A program made the position numbers and the translations under genes. The notes beneath the pieces are model-generated. The model searched no databases. It was not told the origin of the DNA and saw only the letters and a list, made by a program, of their open reading frames with translations. Of a stretch of 64,000 nucleotides of DNA, positions 63,754 to 64,000 are shown one piece after another; positions within the stretch are counted from its first letter, which is position 1, and the number at the start of each line of letters is the position of its first letter. The DNA is from Methylobacterium amylolyticum. GTDB taxonomy: Bacteria; Pseudomonadota; Alphaproteobacteria; Rhizobiales; Beijerinckiaceae. The stretch lies in the NCBI RefSeq assembly GCF_030700245.1, contig NZ_JAUYZI010000035.1, positions 1 to 64,000 of the forward strand, read 5' to 3'.

Positions 63754-64000
63754 CCGGATCGACCGCACGGCGCGCCGCGTGGCTGGCCCCGGTCGCCGCG
63801 CTGGCAGCGACGCCGATCCAAACACGCGGCTTCATGGCGTCCCGCGGCGTACCGGACCGGATCGAGAGGCTATCGTCCCGGTTCCTTCACGATTACGACG
63901 CGCAGCGGCCATGGACCGCTGCGCGGCGAGTCGCGATCACGGACGCGTGCCGATCTGCTCATCACAGTAGCGCTTTCCAGAACAGCCGGGAGGACGAGAT
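63754..64000. other. Downstream region to the end of the window
   Basis: No supportable gene is seen. A 9-bp hairpin (63900-63908 with 63916-63924, 7-base loop) has no T tract. Confidence 0.4.

Overview
The window is high-GC DNA from an alphaproteobacterium, most likely a Methylobacterium-like member of the Hyphomicrobiales. The evidence is: a circularly permuted two-piece tmRNA with the tag ANDNFAPVAVAA; the alphaproteobacterial gene orders ftsK-lolA-xth and fumC-DUF4169-RHH ... sspB-ssrA-thyA; promoters matching the sigma-EcfG (general stress) consensus; and an sRNA resembling the rhizobial alpha-r8/MmgR family. No rRNA, tRNA, CRISPR array or insertion sequence was recognised. Every identification was made by eye from motifs, gene order and composition; no database search was run.

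Layout. 0-4 kb: nhaA with a NodU-type carbamoyltransferase, and a small antitoxin/PIN-toxin pair. 4-13 kb: tlpA-like thioredoxin, argH, small secreted or membrane proteins, HAD phosphatase, a short LOV photoreceptor, msrA, mepA, a stress-promoter PRC-barrel gene and a ParB-like gene. 13-19 kb: xth-lolA-ftsK. 19.2-20.2 kb: one AT-rich gene with a HEPN-like domain, apparently acquired. 20-29.6 kb: nadE, PilZ, HIT, CDF transporter, a frameshifted DUF892 gene, an SDR/UPF0391 pair, a ClC channel and a photolyase. 29.9-34 kb: an sRNA with a classic terminator, an NHL protein, a MerR/methyltransferase pair and a PAP2 phosphatase. 34-41 kb: fumC block, P450, sspB, ssrA, CPBP protease, thyA. 41-50.5 kb: accessory genes (FAD oxidase, deaminase, AraC regulator, large subtilase autotransporter, broken XRE regulator).

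50.8-63.8 kb is a coherent catabolic cluster for sarcosine and probably glycine betaine. It holds an M19 dipeptidase, a V4R/DUF5943-type protein, an MHS-family MFS transporter, a LysR regulator, a GbdR-like GATase/AraC regulator, heterotetrameric sarcosine oxidase soxBDAG, L-serine dehydratase and a ProX-like deacylase. Sarcosine oxidase would yield glycine and 5,10-methylene-THF. A serine hydroxymethyltransferase elsewhere could make serine, which SdaA converts to pyruvate. The upstream gbcAB and dgcAB genes are not in this window.

Most worth following up: the HEPN-like island gene, the structured untranslated block between the MFS and LysR genes, the MmgR-like sRNA, the LOV protein, and the regulatory sites (EcfG promoters, MerR dyad, LysR box).
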